Part shown: one piece after another, positions 25,187 through 33,389 of the stretch
How the letters are laid out: each line of letters begins with the position of its first letter
Position numbering within the stretch: the first letter of the stretch is position 1
Source of the DNA: Sorangium cellulosum
GTDB taxonomy: Bacteria; Myxococcota_A; Polyangia; Polyangiales; Polyangiaceae
NCBI RefSeq assembly: GCF_004135735.1
Contig: NZ_CP012670.1
Coordinates: forward strand, 5,658,501 to 5,722,500
Direction of reading: 5' to 3'
DNA length: 64,000 bases
The notes under the pieces: generated by a model
The model's input: only the letters and a program-made list of their open reading frames with translations
The model's database searches: none
What the model was told of the DNA's origin: nothing
Made by a program: the position numbers and the translations under genes

Positions 25187-27391
25187 ATGCGCCCGTCACC
25201 GCTCGCCCGGGTCCTGGAGCTCAAGCGCCACCTGCGCGCCGCGGTCTTCGACGAAGAGCGCGTGTTCCTCGTCGGCGAGGCCGACCAGTTCATGCTGCGC
25301 GGCGCGCTCTATCGGCTCGTCGTGCCGCTCGTCGACGGCCGGCGGTCGATCGCCGCGATCCTCGACCAGCTCGACGGGCAGGCCTCTCCGCCCGAGATCC
25401 TGTATGCGCTCACGATGCTCGAGGAGCGGGGGTACGCGGCCGAGGTCTCGCCCTCCCCCTCGCCGGAGGCCGGCTTCTGGCAGGCGCTCGGCCTCGACGC
25501 TCCCCGGGCCGCGGAGCGCCTCGCCGCCACGGCCGTGGCGGTCGAGGCCGTGGGGGACGAGGATCCCGCCCCGCTCGCCGCGGCCCTCGAGGCCGCGGGG
25601 CTGCGCGTCGAGCGGGGCGCTCCCGTGCGCGTCGTCGCCACCGTCGATTACCTCGACGACGCGCTCGATGACCACAACCGCCGCGCGCTAGCGGAGCGGC
25701 AGCGCTGGCTGCTCGTGAAGCCGGGCGGCGCCTCGCCGTGGCTGGGGCCGATGTTCCGCCCGGGCGCGGGGCCGTGCTGGGCGTGCCTCGCGGCGCGGCT
25801 CCGCCTCAACCGCCCGGTCGAGGGCTTCCTGAGGGCGCGCGGGCGCGCGCTGCCCGCCCCGCCGCGGCTCGGCGCGCGCGCGGGCGTGCGCGCGGGCCTC
25901 GATCTCGCCGCGCTCGCGCTGGCCCGCTGGATCGCCGGAGGCGCCCAGGGCGCCGTCGACGACCGGCTGCTCACGCTCGATCCGGGGCGGCTGGAGATCG
26001 TCCACCACGCGGTGGTGCGCCGCCCGCAGTGCCCCGCGTGCGGGGATCCCGGGCTCGTGGGCAGGCGCGCGCGGCAGCCGGTCGCGCTGCAGAGCCGGCC
26101 CAAGCAGTTCACGGACGACGGCGGGCACCGCACGCTCGCGCCGGAGGAGACGTACGCCCGCCTCGCCCACCACATCAGCCCCGTCACGGGGGTGGTCGCG
26201 AGCCTGGGCCCGGCCGCGGGGCGCGACCACCCGCTCCGGCCCGTCTTCGCCGCCGCGTACCGCGTCTGCCCCACGACCGACACCCCGGATTTCACGGACT
26301 TTCATCGCCAGAGCGCCGGCAAGGGGCGCACGGCCGCGCAGTCCCGCGCGAGCGCGCTGTGCGAGGCCCTCGAGCGCCAGAGCGCCGCGTTCCAGGGGGA
26401 CGAGGCCCGCGTCCGCGCGCGCCTGTCCGACCTCGGCGGCGCCGCGGTGCACCCGCGCGATCTGCTGGGGTTCAGCGAGGCCCAGTACGCGCAGCGCGAG
26501 GCCTGGAACGCGAGGGGCGACGATCCGCGGCGCGCCGTGCCCCTGCCGTTCGACGAGCGGGTCGCGCTCGACTGGACGCCCGTCTGGTCGCTCACCCACG
26601 CGCGCCTCCGGTACGTGCCGACCGCGTATTGCTACGTCCACACGCCCACGCCGCCCGGAGAGCGGTTCTGCCACCACGACCCGAACGGGCACGCCGCCGG
26701 CAACTGCCTCGAGGAGGCCATCCTGCAGGCCTTCCTGGAACTCGTGGAGCGCGATGCGATCGCCGTCTGGTGGTACAACCGGCTGAGGCGGCCGGGGGTC
26801 GATCTCCAGAGCTTCGACGAGCCGTACTTCGACGCGCTGAAGAGGCATTACGAGGGCATGGGCTGGGCGCTCTGGGCCCTCGATCTCACCCACGATCTCG
26901 GCATCCCGACCTTCGCCGCCCTGGCGCGGCGCGAGGACACGGGCCGGTTCTGCGTGGGCTTCGGCTGCCACCTCGACGCGTCGCTCGGCCTGTCCCGGGC
27001 GCTCACGGAGCTCAACCAGCTCTTCGACCCGTCGTGCCGCTCGGACCCGCCGTGGGACGCGCGGGCGATCGCCGACCCCGCGTACCTGCTCCCGGACGAC
27101 GGCGTCCCGGCGCGCGCGCGCCGCGACCATCCGGCGCTCGCCGGCGACGACCTGCGCGACGACGTGCTGGGCTGCGTGGAGGCGGCGGCGCGCGCGGGCC
27201 TGGAGACGCTGGTGCTCGACCAGACGCGGCCCGACATCGGGCTCTCCGCGGCGCAGGTGATCGTGCCCGGCCTCCGCCATTTCTGGCCGCGATTCGGCCC
27301 CGGGCGCCTCTACGACGTGCCCGTGCGCATGGGCTGGCTGGACAGGCCGCTCGAGGAAGCGCAGCTCAACCCGGTTCACCTCTTCCTGTGA
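25187..27391 (+). CDS. TOMM YcaO-type cyclodehydratase fused to a leader-binding E1-like domain
   Basis: 734 residues. Residues 1-320 form a ThiF/E1-like partner domain with a winged-helix start (VDGRRSIAAILDQLDGQA) and a four-Cys zinc site: C197-W-A-C200 and C282-P-A-C285. Residues 330-734 are a YcaO domain with ATP/Mg motifs (QSRASALCEALERQSA; NCLEEAILQAFLELVERDAI; LVLDQTRPDIGLSAAQVIVP). Such fusions bind the leader of a precursor peptide and convert Cys, Ser or Thr to azolines with ATP. The C terminus ends LNPVHLFL, without the PxPxP of many active cyclodehydratases. It is third in an operon after lodA and lodB homologues; a matching precursor gene lies at 28654-29016. Confidence 0.9.
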   Translation: MRPSPLARVLELKRHLRAAVFDEERVFLVGEADQFMLRGALYRLVVPLVDGRRSIAAILDQLDGQASPPEILYALTMLEERGYAAEVSPSPSPEAGFWQALGLDAPRAAERLAATAVAVEAVGDEDPAPLAAALEAAGLRVERGAPVRVVATVDYLDDALDDHNRRALAERQRWLLVKPGGASPWLGPMFRPGAGPCWACLAARLRLNRPVEGFLRARGRALPAPPRLGARAGVRAGLDLAALALARWIAGGAQGAVDDRLLTLDPGRLEIVHHAVVRRPQCPACGDPGLVGRRARQPVALQSRPKQFTDDGGHRTLAPEETYARLAHHISPVTGVVASLGPAAGRDHPLRPVFAAAYRVCPTTDTPDFTDFHRQSAGKGRTAAQSRASALCEALERQSAAFQGDEARVRARLSDLGGAAVHPRDLLGFSEAQYAQREAWNARGDDPRRAVPLPFDERVALDWTPVWSLTHARLRYVPTAYCYVHTPTPPGERFCHHDPNGHAAGNCLEEAILQAFLELVERDAIAVWWYNRLRRPGVDLQSFDEPYFDALKRHYEGMGWALWALDLTHDLGIPTFAALARREDTGRFCVGFGCHLDASLGLSRALTELNQLFDPSCRSDPPWDARAIADPAYLLPDDGVPARARRDHPALAGDDLRDDVLGCVEAAARAGLETLVLDQTRPDIGLSAAQVIVPGLRHFWPRFGPGRLYDVPVRMGWLDRPLEEAQLNPVHLFL

Positions 27392-27455
27392 GGTGCAGCG
27401 GAGCTCGACCCGGTATGCCTCTCTCCGTGAGGCGCGGTCATCGCGAGGAGGACGG

Positions 27456-28613
27456 ATGCGCGACGGACTCAGGATCATCGACGCGGATCGCCACGTGCTC
27501 GAGCCGTTCGAGATGTGGAGGGAGTACCTGGAGCCGGAGCTCCGCGACCACGCCGTCTACCTCGACGACGAGCCGCGCGAGTCCGTGACAGAGCGCGTCC
27601 GGCGCCTGGGCGCGCACGCGATGGTGCCGCTCGCGCCGATGCCGAGGGTGAACGGCAGGCCGCTCTTCAACAAGATGTCCGAGCGCGCATGGCTGGAGCT
27701 GAGCCTCGCCGCTTACGGTCAGATCGGCCAGCGCATCGGCGTGCAGGTCCCGCGCTCCCACCTGGAGATCCTGGATCGCTCGGGCATCGACGTCGCCTTC
27801 CTCTTCCCGACCTATGCGCTCCTCTTGCTCGCCTTCGACGACCTCGATCCCGTGGTGGCGAGCGCCTACGCGCGCGCCTACAACACGTGGCTCAGGGATT
27901 ACTGCAGCGTCGACCCCCGGCGGATGCAGGGCGTGGGCGTCATCAGCCCTCATGATCCACGGCAGATGGTCCCCGAGCTCCACCGCGTGATCGGCTTCGG
28001 CTGGAAGGCGGTGGTGCTCCGGCCGAACCCCGTCAAGGGACGGAAGCTCGACGATCCCGCCTACGAGCCGTTCTGGGCCGCCTGCGAGCGCGCGTCCGTC
28101 GCCGTGGCCATCCACGAGGGCACGCACGCGCACCTCCCCGCCGCCGGGTCGGATCGGTTCACGACCCGGTTCGCGCTCCACGCCTGCTCTCACCCGATGG
28201 AGCAGATGATGGCGCTCCTGACGCTCATCGAGGGGGGCGTGCTGGAGCGGCACCCCGGTCTCCGCGTCGCCTTCCTCGAGGCCGGGTGCGGGTGGCTCCC
28301 CTACTGGTTATGGCGGCTGGACGAGCTGGAGTACAGGAGCCTCCGCGGCGAGGTGGCCGACAACGTGCGCAGGAAGCCGTCCGAGTACTTCCGGCGCCAG
28401 TGCTACGTCGGCGTCGAGCCCGACGAGCCCTACCTGGCCGAGATCATCCGGTTCATCGGGGAAGACCGCCTCCTCTTCGGCACGGACTTCCCCCACCCCG
28501 AGCACGGGCTCGGCATCGTGGACGAGGCGCTCGCGCTCCGCGACAGGCTCCCCGAGGGCGTGCTGCACAAGCTCTTGTGGGACAACGCGGCGCGCTTCTA
28601 CGGCCTGGAATGA
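27456..28613 (+). CDS. Amidohydrolase-2 family metal-dependent hydrolase
   Basis: 385 residues from ATG 27456, preceded by GAGGAGGA. It has a TIM-barrel hydrolase of the amidohydrolase-2 type: the N-terminal metal motif is changed to IIDADRHVLEP (usually D-x-H-x-H or D-x-D-x-H), then AIHEGTH, and a C-terminal LLFGTDFPHPEH. Family members act on aromatic carboxylates or lactone and amide bonds. It is the last gene of the lodA-lodB-YcaO operon, 64 bp after the cyclodehydratase, and its end faces the TOMM precursor gene. A role in trimming or hydrolysing the peptide product is plausible, but only from its position. Confidence 0.85.
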   Translation: MRDGLRIIDADRHVLEPFEMWREYLEPELRDHAVYLDDEPRESVTERVRRLGAHAMVPLAPMPRVNGRPLFNKMSERAWLELSLAAYGQIGQRIGVQVPRSHLEILDRSGIDVAFLFPTYALLLLAFDDLDPVVASAYARAYNTWLRDYCSVDPRRMQGVGVISPHDPRQMVPELHRVIGFGWKAVVLRPNPVKGRKLDDPAYEPFWAACERASVAVAIHEGTHAHLPAAGSDRFTTRFALHACSHPMEQMMALLTLIEGGVLERHPGLRVAFLEAGCGWLPYWLWRLDELEYRSLRGEVADNVRRKPSEYFRRQCYVGVEPDEPYLAEIIRFIGEDRLLFGTDFPHPEHGLGIVDEALALRDRLPEGVLHKLLWDNAARFYGLE

Positions 28614-28653
28614 GCCCCTGGCCGGCCCCCCGGGCGCCCGCGGGCCGGCGGGA

Positions 28654-29016
28654 TCAGCAGCACGTCGAGAAGGGGTACGCGCGACCGAGCGAGGAGTAGT
28701 TGGCCAGGGCGATCGCCGCGTCCTGGGCGGCCGGCGCCGGGGGCAAAGGGATCGTCAGCGTCATGTTCGACAGATCGTTCCACTTGCCGGCGCGGCCGTC
28801 TGTCGTGGCGTCCCACTGCCCCTCTCCCTCTTTCACGATCAGCTCCATCTGCCACGGGAGCTGGTAGTTGAACTGCTGCTCGAGGGCCCTGCGCGGATCC
28901 TTCAGCAGGTCGCGCTTGAACTGCTCGTTCCTCCAGGCCAGGGCCACGGCGGACAGCCAGACGTCCCGCCACACAAGCCAGAGGTCCCACGCCTGGGTGG
29001 TATCGTCAGTCTCCAT
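28654..29016 (-). CDS. TOMM precursor peptide, nitrile-hydratase-like leader (BMA_0021/0022-like)
   Basis: 120 residues from ATG 29016, with AAGGAGA seven bases upstream. The leader is the long, nitrile-hydratase-alpha-like type: AWRNEQFKRDLLKDPRRALE, then NYQLPWQMELIVKE and LTIPLPPAPAAQDAAIALA. This agrees with the BMA_0021/BMA_0022 family of two-chain TOMM bacteriocin precursors. The likely core is the C terminus ANYSSLGRAYPFSTCC; the only two Cys are residues 119 and 120, next to Ser117 and Thr118, good substrates for azoline formation by the YcaO enzyme encoded opposite. It is 66 bp after the kinase/cyclase-like gene on the same strand. I see only one precursor, where the family often has two. 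Confidence 0.82.
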   Translation of the reverse strand: METDDTTQAWDLWLVWRDVWLSAVALAWRNEQFKRDLLKDPRRALEQQFNYQLPWQMELIVKEGEGQWDATTDGRAGKWNDLSNMTLTIPLPPAPAAQDAAIALANYSSLGRAYPFSTCC

Positions 29017-29082
29017 TGCATTCTCCTTTTCGCCTACAGAAGTTGAGCCATCGCGAGCGAGCGGCGCGCCGCCGCGGCGACA

Positions 29083-32000
29083 TCACACCGGCCCCTCGGG
29101 CCGCGCGTCGATCTCCTGGAGGAGGCGCCGCGCCTCGAGCAGGGCGGGCGTCGGAGCGCCCCCGGGGCGGCCCTCGAGCAGCGCGGCGAGCAGCGCCCTC
29201 GCTTCTCCCCCGCGGCCGCGGTGCCCGAGAGAGCGGCACAGGGCGATCGTGGCCCCGCGCCGGTAGGTCTCCGCGCCCTGCGCCCGGGCCGCCTCGATCG
29301 CCTCCCGGAGGCAGGCCTCGCCGGCGTCGCGATCGGCGTCGAGCAGGAGGGTGCCCTTCAGGCGGAGCACCTCGGACAGGTAGTAGTGCTCTCCCGACTC
29401 CTGGGCGTGCCTCAGGCACCGATCGAGCCGCGCGACGGCGGCGGCGTGGTCCCCGAGCATCGCCTCGGTCTCCGCCACCACGGCGCGATAATACGTCAGG
29501 CCGAGCTCGTGGCCCGACGCCTCGAGCGCGGCGAGGTGGCGCCTCCCCTGCTCGGCGTCCCGCAGGGCCCAGCCGCGGACGACCCCGCCGTAGTTCATGT
29601 GCGCGACGAGGCCATAACGCTCCGTGATCTCCGTGAGCGCCCCCGTGGTCTCGAGCGTCCTCTCCACGTCCCTTCGCTGCTGATGAATCAGGCTGGCATA
29701 GAGGAGCGACAGCGCCACGCTGCCGGCGATGTTCAGCTCCCGGCTCCAGTCGCTGGCCGCGCGCAGGTGCGCGTCGGTCGCCTCCGTATCCCCCAGCGCG
29801 TGGCAGATCTGGGAGAGCAGGAGGTGCGCTGTCACCCGCTCGTCGAGCCCGTAGACGAGCGCGTGCCGGCGGTGCTCGGCGGGGTCGTAGAGCGCCAGCG
29901 TCCTCTCCGACAGGGCCCGGGCCTCGGGGTACCTCCCCTCGATCCACTGGCACATCGCCATGGCGATGTGCGCCGCGACCCGGTGGCCCGTGTCGCTCGA
30001 GCGCTCGGTCGCCTCGTGCAGGCGCCTCGCCAGGGCCCACGCCGTCTGCCGGTCAACGCCCCGCGTGTGGTGATACACGATCAGCGCCCACAGCGTGGGC
30101 ACGGCGTGCGGGCTGTCGCCCAGGAGATGAATGAGGGCCTGCGACCGCTCCACGGTGGACCGGATCGCCTCGTCGGCCCAGCCGCACGTGGACATCAGCG
30201 CCGGGGTCAGGATGCCGTTCAGCCCGAGCTCCAGCTCCGCGCGCTGGCGCTCGTCCTCGATGGCCGGGAGCCACCCGGCGGCCTGCCGCGCGTGCCCGAT
30301 CGCCTCCGCGTTGGCCGACCGCATGAGCTCCCGCATCGCCGCCCGCTGCGCGTACGCGATCGCCTCCCGCATCTGCGCCGCGGCCGCGTGGTGCATCGCG
30401 AGCAGCTCCGGCCGATCCTCGACCGCCTCGGGGAAGCGCTGCTCGAGGACCCGGGCGATCTGCCGGTGGACCGCCTGCCGCGCCCGCCTCGGCAGCGACT
30501 CGTACGCCGCGTCGCGCACCAGCGCGTGCTTGAAGACGTAGAGGGGGTTGCGCGCCCGCCGGCGGCGGTGGACCAGATCCGACGCGACGAGCGCCGCGAG
30601 GTCGTCCTCCACCGTCGCCCCGTCCGGGCTCACCGCCGCGAGCACGTCGAGGCTGAACTCCCGGCCCAGGGCCGCCGCGATCTGCGCCGTCTGCTTCGCC
30701 GGGCCGAGCCGGTCCAGCCGCGCCATCAGGAGGCTCCGCAGGGTGCTCGGGATGTCGAGATCGGCCAGCGACCGGGCGAGCTCGTAGCGGCCGTCCCGCC
30801 GGGCGAGCGCCCCGGACTCGATCAACGCCCGCACCAGCTCTTCCACGAAGAGCGGCACGCCGTCGGCCCGATCCGCGATCCGGTCGAGCACCTCGGGCGG
30901 CAGCGCCGCGTCCCCCGCGGACCGGCCCGCCAGCTCGTCGACGTGCCGCCGGTCGAGCCGGCCGAGCTGGATCTGCAGCACGCCCGACGGCGGCCACGGC
31001 GGCCTGAGCTCCGGCCGCGCCGTGAGGAGGACCAGCGCCGGCGACGACGGCGCCTCCGACACCAGCGCCGAGAGGAGCTCCAGCGTGGTCGGGTCGGCCC
31101 AGTGCAGATCCTCCACCACGAGCACGAGCGGCGCGATCTCGGCCATCTCGCAGAGGAGCGCCAGGGTGGCGTCGAGCGTGAGCTCCTTCTGCTTCTGCGG
31201 CGACACGTCGAGCGCCGCGTAGCGATCGCCCGTCGGGATCGACAGGAGCGCGCCGAAGAGCGGCACGCTGTCGGCGAGGTTGAAGCCGTACCGCTCGAGC
31301 ACCGCCTCGACCCGGCGCAGGCGCTCCTCGGGCGGCGCCGCGGGCCCGCAGTCGAGGAGCTGCTCCAGCAGCTCGATGATCGGGTGCAGCGCGCGGTTCG
31401 TCGTGTCCGGCGTGCACCGGCACTCCAGGCGGAGGTGCGCCTCGCCCTGGAGCCGGCGGTCGAGCTCCCGCGTGAGGCGGCTCTTGCCGATGCCCGGCTC
31501 GCCGATCAGCAGCACGCACCGCCCCGCGCCGCCGCGCGCCTTCGCCCAGCACTGCAGGAGGAGGTCGATCTCCGGCTCGCGACCCACGACGGACACCTGT
31601 CGCCTCCCGGCCGATGAGGACGAGATCGGCTGCTCCGGCCGGCGCGCCTCCCTGAGCGTGAAGATCGGGACCGGCCTCGCGAGCCCGGCCACGTAACGCA
31701 CCCCCTCGGGGTCCAGGGCGAACGCGCTCTGCACGAGCGAACGCTGGGCCGTCGCGCTCACGGCGATGGTCCCCGGGGCGGCCAGCGCCGCGAGCTGCAT
31801 CGCGACCTGGGAGGTGACCCCGAGCGCGGGCGTCGCGGCGGATCGCCCCGGGTCGTCGAAGCGCGCCACCATCACGCCCGCGTGGATCCCCATCCGCAGC
31901 TCGGCGCCGATGGCGCGCTTCGCGAGCAGCGGACGCAGGGCCGCCGCGATGGCCAGCGCCGCCTGCGCCGCGCGCGGCGTGTCGTCCTCGCGCGCGTTCG

Positions 32001-33240
32001 GGTACCCGAACCCCACGAGCACGTGCTCGCCCGCCGCCCCGAGCACGTGGCCGTCGAAGCCGCGCGCGATGTCGCCGACGACCGCCTGCCCCTGGCCGAG
32101 GAGGTCGTCGACGTCCTCGACGTCGACGTCCCGGCCGCGCTCGGGCGTGGCGCGCAGCACGACGCAGAGCGCCGTGAACGGCCTGCGCTCGCCGTGCAGG
32201 CGCGGCGCGCTCGCCCCGCGCGCCTCGGCGGCGAGCGCCGCCCCCGCGTCGCCCGCGGGCTGCGCCCTCGCCACCGTCCTCACGAGGCCGTCGGTCGGCG
32301 TGGCCCCGCCGCCCGGCGCGCGCGGGGGCGCGCCCCCCGGGCGGGCGAGCTCGGCGCGCTCGAGCCCGCGCAGATCGCAGCCGTCGAGCGCGCGCAGGAC
32401 GCCCGCGGCGTCGACCTCGCGCGCCGCGGCGTCCTTCACGAGCACCCGCCGGAGCAGATCCCCGAGGGCGTGCCCCGCGAGCGCCGCCGGCAGCGGGATC
32501 GGCTCGGGCCCGAGCAGCTTGAGCAGCGCCTGGTGGATCGACATGTCCGCGAACAGGCGCCGGCCCGTCAGGCACTCCAGGAAGACCAGGCCCCAGGCGA
32601 ACAGATCGGCCCGCGGCGTCGGCCGGGCGCCGCGGTACTGCTCGGGCGCGGCGTAGCCGGGCGTGCCCACCGCCTCGTTGGTCGAGGTCAGCTCGACGCC
32701 ATCGCCGAACCCGGCGCGATCGGTGAGCGCGCCGATGCCGAAATCGAGCACCAGCGCGTTCCGCCGCGCGCCGGTCGGCACGATCATGAGGTTGCTCGGC
32801 TTGAGATCGCGATGGACGACGCCGAGCGCATGCGCGCACGCGAGCCCGTCGAGCACCTGCAGCATGAGGTGCCGCGCCTCGCGCGGGTCGAGCGCGCCCT
32901 CGGCGGCCAGCACGTGCCTCAGGTTCTTGCCAGGCACGTACTCGAACACGGTGTAGATCGTGCCCGCCTCGGTCCGACCCGAGTCGATGAGCCGCACGAT
33001 GTTCGGGTGATGGAGCTGGCCGCACAGCCGTGTCTCCCGCCGGAATCGCGCGGTCAGCTTCTCGACCGAGCTCGAGTCGCCGCCGTCCAGGCGCAGCACC
33101 TTGACCGCGACGAGCTGGCCGGTGGCGATCTGCTTCGCCCTGTAGACGGTGCCGAACCCCCCTCTCCCCAGCTCGTCGAGGAGCTCGTAGCGATCCCGGA
33201 GCGCCCCGCCCGCCTCGGGGATGTTGAGGTTATCCAGCAT
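29083..33240 (-). CDS. TOMM-system kinase / degenerate cyclase / AAA / TPR fusion protein
   Basis: 1385 residues from ATG 33240. Residues 18-290: Hanks-type Ser/Thr kinase (GRGGFGTVYRAK; K47; HRDLKPSN with D145; DFG 166-168), apparently active. Residues 353-530: class III nucleotide-cyclase-like domain, but both metal aspartates look lost (CVVLRATPERG instead of FxDI; AAGEHVLVGF instead of GD-x-(V/L)). Residues 550-850: AAA/STAND ATPase (Walker A GEPGIGKS 580-587; LVVEDLHWAD). The last 450 residues are TPR-like helices. Large kinase/cyclase fusions are a known companion of BMA_0021-type TOMM clusters. Here it lies just upstream of the precursor gene and downstream of an FHA-sigma54 activator gene, so it is probably a regulator or signal receiver of the cluster. 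Confidence 0.87.
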   Translation of the reverse strand: MLDNLNIPEAGGALRDRYELLDELGRGGFGTVYRAKQIATGQLVAVKVLRLDGGDSSSVEKLTARFRRETRLCGQLHHPNIVRLIDSGRTEAGTIYTVFEYVPGKNLRHVLAAEGALDPREARHLMLQVLDGLACAHALGVVHRDLKPSNLMIVPTGARRNALVLDFGIGALTDRAGFGDGVELTSTNEAVGTPGYAAPEQYRGARPTPRADLFAWGLVFLECLTGRRLFADMSIHQALLKLLGPEPIPLPAALAGHALGDLLRRVLVKDAAAREVDAAGVLRALDGCDLRGLERAELARPGGAPPRAPGGGATPTDGLVRTVARAQPAGDAGAALAAEARGASAPRLHGERRPFTALCVVLRATPERGRDVDVEDVDDLLGQGQAVVGDIARGFDGHVLGAAGEHVLVGFGYPNAREDDTPRAAQAALAIAAALRPLLAKRAIGAELRMGIHAGVMVARFDDPGRSAATPALGVTSQVAMQLAALAAPGTIAVSATAQRSLVQSAFALDPEGVRYVAGLARPVPIFTLREARRPEQPISSSSAGRRQVSVVGREPEIDLLLQCWAKARGGAGRCVLLIGEPGIGKSRLTRELDRRLQGEAHLRLECRCTPDTTNRALHPIIELLEQLLDCGPAAPPEERLRRVEAVLERYGFNLADSVPLFGALLSIPTGDRYAALDVSPQKQKELTLDATLALLCEMAEIAPLVLVVEDLHWADPTTLELLSALVSEAPSSPALVLLTARPELRPPWPPSGVLQIQLGRLDRRHVDELAGRSAGDAALPPEVLDRIADRADGVPLFVEELVRALIESGALARRDGRYELARSLADLDIPSTLRSLLMARLDRLGPAKQTAQIAAALGREFSLDVLAAVSPDGATVEDDLAALVASDLVHRRRRARNPLYVFKHALVRDAAYESLPRRARQAVHRQIARVLEQRFPEAVEDRPELLAMHHAAAAQMREAIAYAQRAAMRELMRSANAEAIGHARQAAGWLPAIEDERQRAELELGLNGILTPALMSTCGWADEAIRSTVERSQALIHLLGDSPHAVPTLWALIVYHHTRGVDRQTAWALARRLHEATERSSDTGHRVAAHIAMAMCQWIEGRYPEARALSERTLALYDPAEHRRHALVYGLDERVTAHLLLSQICHALGDTEATDAHLRAASDWSRELNIAGSVALSLLYASLIHQQRRDVERTLETTGALTEITERYGLVAHMNYGGVVRGWALRDAEQGRRHLAALEASGHELGLTYYRAVVAETEAMLGDHAAAVARLDRCLRHAQESGEHYYLSEVLRLKGTLLLDADRDAGEACLREAIEAARAQGAETYRRGATIALCRSLGHRGRGGEARALLAALLEGRPGGAPTPALLEARRLLQEIDARPEGPV

Positions 33241-33389
33241 GGGTGAGCTCTCTCTTGCGCCATGCCGCCGGGGCGAGGCGATCACGACGCGCGGTCAGGC
33301 GAAACCCGCTCAGCGGCCGACGGGCAGCGGGATCAGATAAGAGCCGGGATCCCGCGTCAAGCCGTCTCGCCCTGCGGGCGCCGCGTCGC

